A stretch of DNA of 64,000 nucleotides from Symbiodinium microadriaticum (taxonomy: Eukaryota; Sar; Dinophyceae; Suessiales; Symbiodiniaceae), in assembly GCA_001939145.1 (NCBI GenBank), contig LSRX01000070.1, positions 1,224,465-1,288,464 of the forward strand, read 5' to 3'. Shown here piece after piece: positions 60,833 to 64,000 of this stretch. The translations under genes and the position numbers were made by a program. The notes beneath the pieces were generated by a model. That model did no database searches, was not told the DNA's origin, and saw only the letters and a program-made list of their open reading frames with translations. Every line of letters begins with the position of its first letter. Within the stretch, counting starts at the first letter, position 1.

Positions 60833-63800
60833 ATGGTTGCGTGTCTTGGCTGCTTGTGCTGGCAACAGCACTGCAGCGTGCCTCTCCACGGGCACGCGGC
60901 TCTCACATGGGCCGCTCACCAGGCCTCGGCAGCCCTGGCAATGTTGTCCTTTATTTCTGCGGTCAGTCTCTGGTCTCTTCTGGGACGGCGCCTTGGAAGC
61001 TGGCCTTCGCTCCTGCGGCAAGCCTGCTTCCCCTCCTACCTGCGAGGATTGGACAGAAGTGCGCTTTGCATTGGCAGTATTGCTTCTCCGTGTTGCGGCC
61101 CTTTGGATTGGAGACGTTGCCCCGGCTCTCGTAAGTTGCGGAATACCCAGCAAAACAGGCTGAAGCTGTGCTGCAAGCCGCCACCGGTTTCCAGGCTAAC
61201 TTGCCCCATGCCGGTTTGCCTTCGTGCCCTTTTATGGGTCGTCGGCTTTGCAACGCTCCCTGTTCCTGTTGCTGCTCACTCCGCGACGTTGTGCCGCCCT
61301 TGTTTCTTCTTTGCGCTAGGGTCCTTGGCTACGGAAAGCTCTGCCATGCATTCCTCAGGTGCGTTGGCCCGATACACTTTGCCTCAGGATGTGCCTGTTG
61401 AGGAACTTGCCCATTATGTGGGCCCGTGTCTAGAAGACGTGGACGTCACTGCCCCTGGTGACCCCGTTGCAGCTGAAAGAGAAGTATGGCTAACGGATGA
61501 TCTAGGCTGCCTACCTGTTCAGCAGGGTGCAGAAGGCGGGCGATGGCTAGGAGTCATAGTGTTTACGCCTCACTTTCGGCCGATTCGCGCAGCCGTTCGC
61601 TGCCTACACCATCATGGATTACAGCATGTTTTGGACGTCATCCAGGAACAGGCTCCAGGTGGAGGCATTCGAAACGGGCAGATCTGTGTTCCGGTCCGGC
61701 CGCAACCTTTCCCTGGCTTTGGCACCTTTCTCCGGTTCCCCGCTATTGTTCGGCACCATCCCAAAGGCCGCATCGCCGCCACTGTTATTGACCTTCGCCG
61801 TCTTGGGGGTCACATGTTCGCATGCCTGTTGCCGCAAAGGATGCCAGTTGATGAGCTTTTCGACTTTGTTACCCGCATGGTCGCTTACTCAGAGGAACCT
61901 TTTGTCTTGGTCGTTGGCTGCCAGGACCGACCACATGACCCGCAGTTTCCTCTGCATTTGCAGGATGGTGATTTGCTCGCTTTTGATAGAGGGCAACGAC
62001 CTCCTCGCAATACCTCTTCCATACACCATCTCTTTGCAGATGACGCCTATTGGGGGGATGCAGCCAATGTACCATCCATCACGCCTAGCGTTGGGGTCTT
62101 GTTGCAGCATCAAGGTGAGCGTATATTCCTCCCTAAACAGCACCATGCAGGGCAGACTTTGACTGACGCCGTGCTAGGCATGTGGGATTATACACGTGGC
62201 GAGACGATTATGGGAGCCTTTTCAACCCCAAACCTTGAGTTCAGGGGCAACCCTTGTTCCCACGTTATAAGGGTCATTGCGATCCCGGAGGTGCCCAGTT
62301 CTACTCCGGCCAATGTGCGGCGTCGTGACATCTTCGCATTGTGTGACTTCCGTGCCTTAGGGTTTAGCCCACGTATAGTTCACACGAGCGTGCCAATTCT
62401 TCACATGCCATCGGTTGCCGCAACCTTTGATATTTGTGTTCCCCAGGGACTGAGGCTCCGCACATGGGAGGGCACTAATACAGGCGACGAGGTTACCTTT
62501 GAGGGGCATGCGATCTTGACCTTTTTTGCAGAAGAGGAGGCACCTCCCGTCGAAGCGCAGTCGCTGTTCATCAATTTGTCCGACGCCGAGGACGAAGACT
62601 TTGATTGGTCACTGCGATCTTATTCAGCCTTCTCTCGAGCTGATCGCAGATCACCGCAGCGGCCCCACGGGAGGACACAAGATCGCAGCCGCTCTCGTTC
62701 GCAGCCGCGTACAGAACATTGCCTCCCTGCTTTCAAAGACCTTAGTGGTTATCTAGGGCCAGGTGTTGACACGTGGTTTTTCGGGTTTAAGCAAGCCGCC
62801 TGTTTCCCAGGCCCCCGAGAGATCACCCCTGCATACTTGTGCCTTGATGCCACTGAGCCGATATGGCCTCATGACCAATGGGCCTGGCATGGTCTCGTGC
62901 CTTTCATGTCCAAACTTCTGTCTGAGCCGACTTCTCATTCGGCCGCAGAAAGGGAGCGTGTCGAAGTTGCACGTGACTTCGTTGAAGATGATGGGCGGCC
63001 GTGGCCATACGTTCCCTCAGATGACCCCTTTGCTCTCCAAGGGGTTTTGAATCAGGACGATGACCTTGAACATGATATGGAGGTAGGAGTTGGGGCTACT
63101 TTTGTCGTTGGCCTTCTTGCCCCTGAATACCAAATAGAATTGGTTTCTCTTACTCTTGCCGCCCCTGTCTCCCTTGAGGAAGCTTTTCTTGCGATCCAGG
63201 AGACACGCGATCCCATTAGTGCAAGGCTCTTCCCCTGGCTAATTCTGATCGACCCACAACCAGCACAAGGTTACGGCATTTTGCTAGCACTTCCTGGTTG
63301 GGCTGCTCAGGACACTGTCATCTGTCTGGATTCGTCGGGTATTGATGGCCGCCTGTTTGTTGCGGGTGCCCCTGTTGCGGCGGACAGAGGTATACTCCTT
63401 GATCTGGCAGGACTATCCCCGCATGACATTTTTGATGTCTATGTTGGAGCAAGCCCGGTGGCCATGCGGGAAGATGCTGTAGCCGACTTGCACATCGGGC
63501 TTTGCATCTTCTACACACACCGGCATGCTCTTCCTGGGCCGTTTTTCCAGCTGCGTGACACCCTCCTGACTTCTGATGTCTGGGAGGATGATCCTGCCAT
63601 ACCACGGGGGCCTGATGAGGAGCATCTGTGTGTGGTTTGGGACATGGGGCATCGCCGGATCCGCCTGGGCGAGACCCGCTTCCAAGCGGATCCCGAGGCT
63701 GCTGCGCAGTTGGCTGGATTGGCCGCTTCTGCAGTCGTTAGCCGCCTCGCGGCACCCGCGGTCACTGATGCTTCGGTTGCTGGGTTTTCTTGTTGGAACG

Positions 63801-64000
63801 CCTGTGCAATTGCCCCGCTCACGGATTCCGATGCATCGTGTTCACTCCCTTGCATTGCAGCTCTTTTAGACTGCAGAGCCATGCTGCAAGGTTGGTCTTT
63901 GCTGACATCGGCAAATGGCCGAATTTGTCAAAATGAGCTCGAGGAAGAGCTCTCAACCTTTGCCCCTGCTGGCTGGGAAGTGCACATCGAAGGCTTGCGT
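60833..64000 (+). CDS. ORF2 of element 2: giant modular protein, open at window end
   Basis: Continuous from just after TAA 60800-60802 to the last base (over 1050 codons), so incomplete. First ATG 60833; ATG 61208 (MPVCLRALLWVVGFATLPVP, signal-peptide-like) or ATG 61346 may be the real start, since matching to element 1 begins there. Units: C1-B1 (about 61560-62000), A1 (62320-62540), an Arg/Ser-rich linker (62632-62720) in the same place as in element 1, C2-B2 (63090-63530; APVSLEEAFLAIQETR, LLALPGW, GIDGRLFVAGAP, VYVGASP), then the start of A2 (LLDCRAMLQGW, near 63865). No frameshift where element 1 breaks (6360), which shows that the break there is not essential. No known catalytic motif. 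Confidence 0.85.
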   Translation, partial: MVACLGCLCWQQHCSVPLHGHAALTWAAHQASAALAMLSFISAVSLWSLLGRRLGSWPSLLRQACFPSYLRGLDRSALCIGSIASPCCGPLDWRRCPGSRKLRNTQQNRLKLCCKPPPVSRLTCPMPVCLRALLWVVGFATLPVPVAAHSATLCRPCFFFALGSLATESSAMHSSGALARYTLPQDVPVEELAHYVGPCLEDVDVTAPGDPVAAEREVWLTDDLGCLPVQQGAEGGRWLGVIVFTPHFRPIRAAVRCLHHHGLQHVLDVIQEQAPGGGIRNGQICVPVRPQPFPGFGTFLRFPAIVRHHPKGRIAATVIDLRRLGGHMFACLLPQRMPVDELFDFVTRMVAYSEEPFVLVVGCQDRPHDPQFPLHLQDGDLLAFDRGQRPPRNTSSIHHLFADDAYWGDAANVPSITPSVGVLLQHQGERIFLPKQHHAGQTLTDAVLGMWDYTRGETIMGAFSTPNLEFRGNPCSHVIRVIAIPEVPSSTPANVRRRDIFALCDFRALGFSPRIVHTSVPILHMPSVAATFDICVPQGLRLRTWEGTNTGDEVTFEGHAILTFFAEEEAPPVEAQSLFINLSDAEDEDFDWSLRSYSAFSRADRRSPQRPHGRTQDRSRSRSQPRTEHCLPAFKDLSGYLGPGVDTWFFGFKQAACFPGPREITPAYLCLDATEPIWPHDQWAWHGLVPFMSKLLSEPTSHSAAERERVEVARDFVEDDGRPWPYVPSDDPFALQGVLNQDDDLEHDMEVGVGATFVVGLLAPEYQIELVSLTLAAPVSLEEAFLAIQETRDPISARLFPWLILIDPQPAQGYGILLALPGWAAQDTVICLDSSGIDGRLFVAGAPVAADRGILLDLAGLSPHDIFDVYVGASPVAMREDAVADLHIGLCIFYTHRHALPGPFFQLRDTLLTSDVWEDDPAIPRGPDEEHLCVVWDMGHRRIRLGETRFQADPEAAAQLAGLAASAVVSRLAAPAVTDASVAGFSCWNACAIAPLTDSDASCSLPCIAALLDCRAMLQGWSLLTSANGRICQNELEEELSTFAPAGWEVHIEGLR

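Larger units (their letters stand above)
58516..64000 (+). mobile_element. element 2: second retrotransposon of the same family, cut by window end
   Basis: Begins GGGCTCAGAATACC; the first eleven bases with the preceding A (AGGGCTCAGAA) equal the element 1 start. It has the same order as element 1: leader (58516-58754), coiled-coil ORF1, inter-ORF region with two hairpins, then modular ORF2 running off the window. Protein similarity to element 1 is clear only in motifs, so the two belong to different subfamilies. The same orientation as element 1, 41 kb apart. Confidence 0.92.

Overview
The window looks like nuclear DNA of a dinoflagellate, probably of the Symbiodiniaceae/Suessiales type. The reasons are: very low gene density, pervasive degenerate TTTAGGG (plant/dinoflagellate-type telomere) repeats in the interior of the sequence, abundant microsatellites, a TIR-like SHSW/LDQVCINQ membrane protein of a type I associate with Symbiodiniaceae gene models, an intron bounded by direct repeats, and very long non-LTR retrotransposons. 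This is inference; no rRNA, spliced-leader gene or other marker is present to fix the taxon.

Layout. 1-2.9 kb is sparse sequence with telomere-like filler and one exon-like segment, ending in a microsatellite. 2.9-17.6 kb is a nearly complete 14.7 kb non-LTR retrotransposon (element 1, + strand). It holds a coiled-coil ORF1, an inter-ORF region with two structured hairpins, a giant modular ORF2 (now broken by two frameshifts) ending in an RNase H domain, and an ORF3 with AP-endonuclease, reverse transcriptase and zinc fingers that overlaps ORF2 by ATGA. 17.6-58.5 kb is gene-poor: microsatellites, telomere-like repeats and many 80-300 nt exon-like coding segments, mostly on the minus strand. 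The best genes there are a tail-anchored protein (19.8-21.1 kb), a frameshifted TIR-like multi-pass membrane protein (32.0-33.6 kb) and a two-exon secreted cysteine-rich protein (49.1-49.6 kb). From 58.5 kb to the right edge lies a second, divergent element of the same family (element 2), truncated by the window; its giant ORF2 is open to base 64000.

How it fits together. Comparing the two elements exposes what neither shows alone. ORF2 is a tandem array of a C-B-A module unit (four units in element 1, the first two visible in element 2), with Arg/Ser-rich and hydrophobic linkers. The inter-ORF region of both elements carries a pair of hairpins whose stems covary while the loop is conserved. 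Both elements share the 5' terminus AGGGCTCAGAA and both sit at the 3' end of a microsatellite. In the gene-poor middle, several coding-looking fragments lie between inverted telomeric repeats (CCCTAAA on the left, TTTAGGG on the right), as if telomere-capped DNA pieces had been incorporated. Coordinates of exon-like segments are approximate; they rest on reading-frame quality and possible splice signals only.
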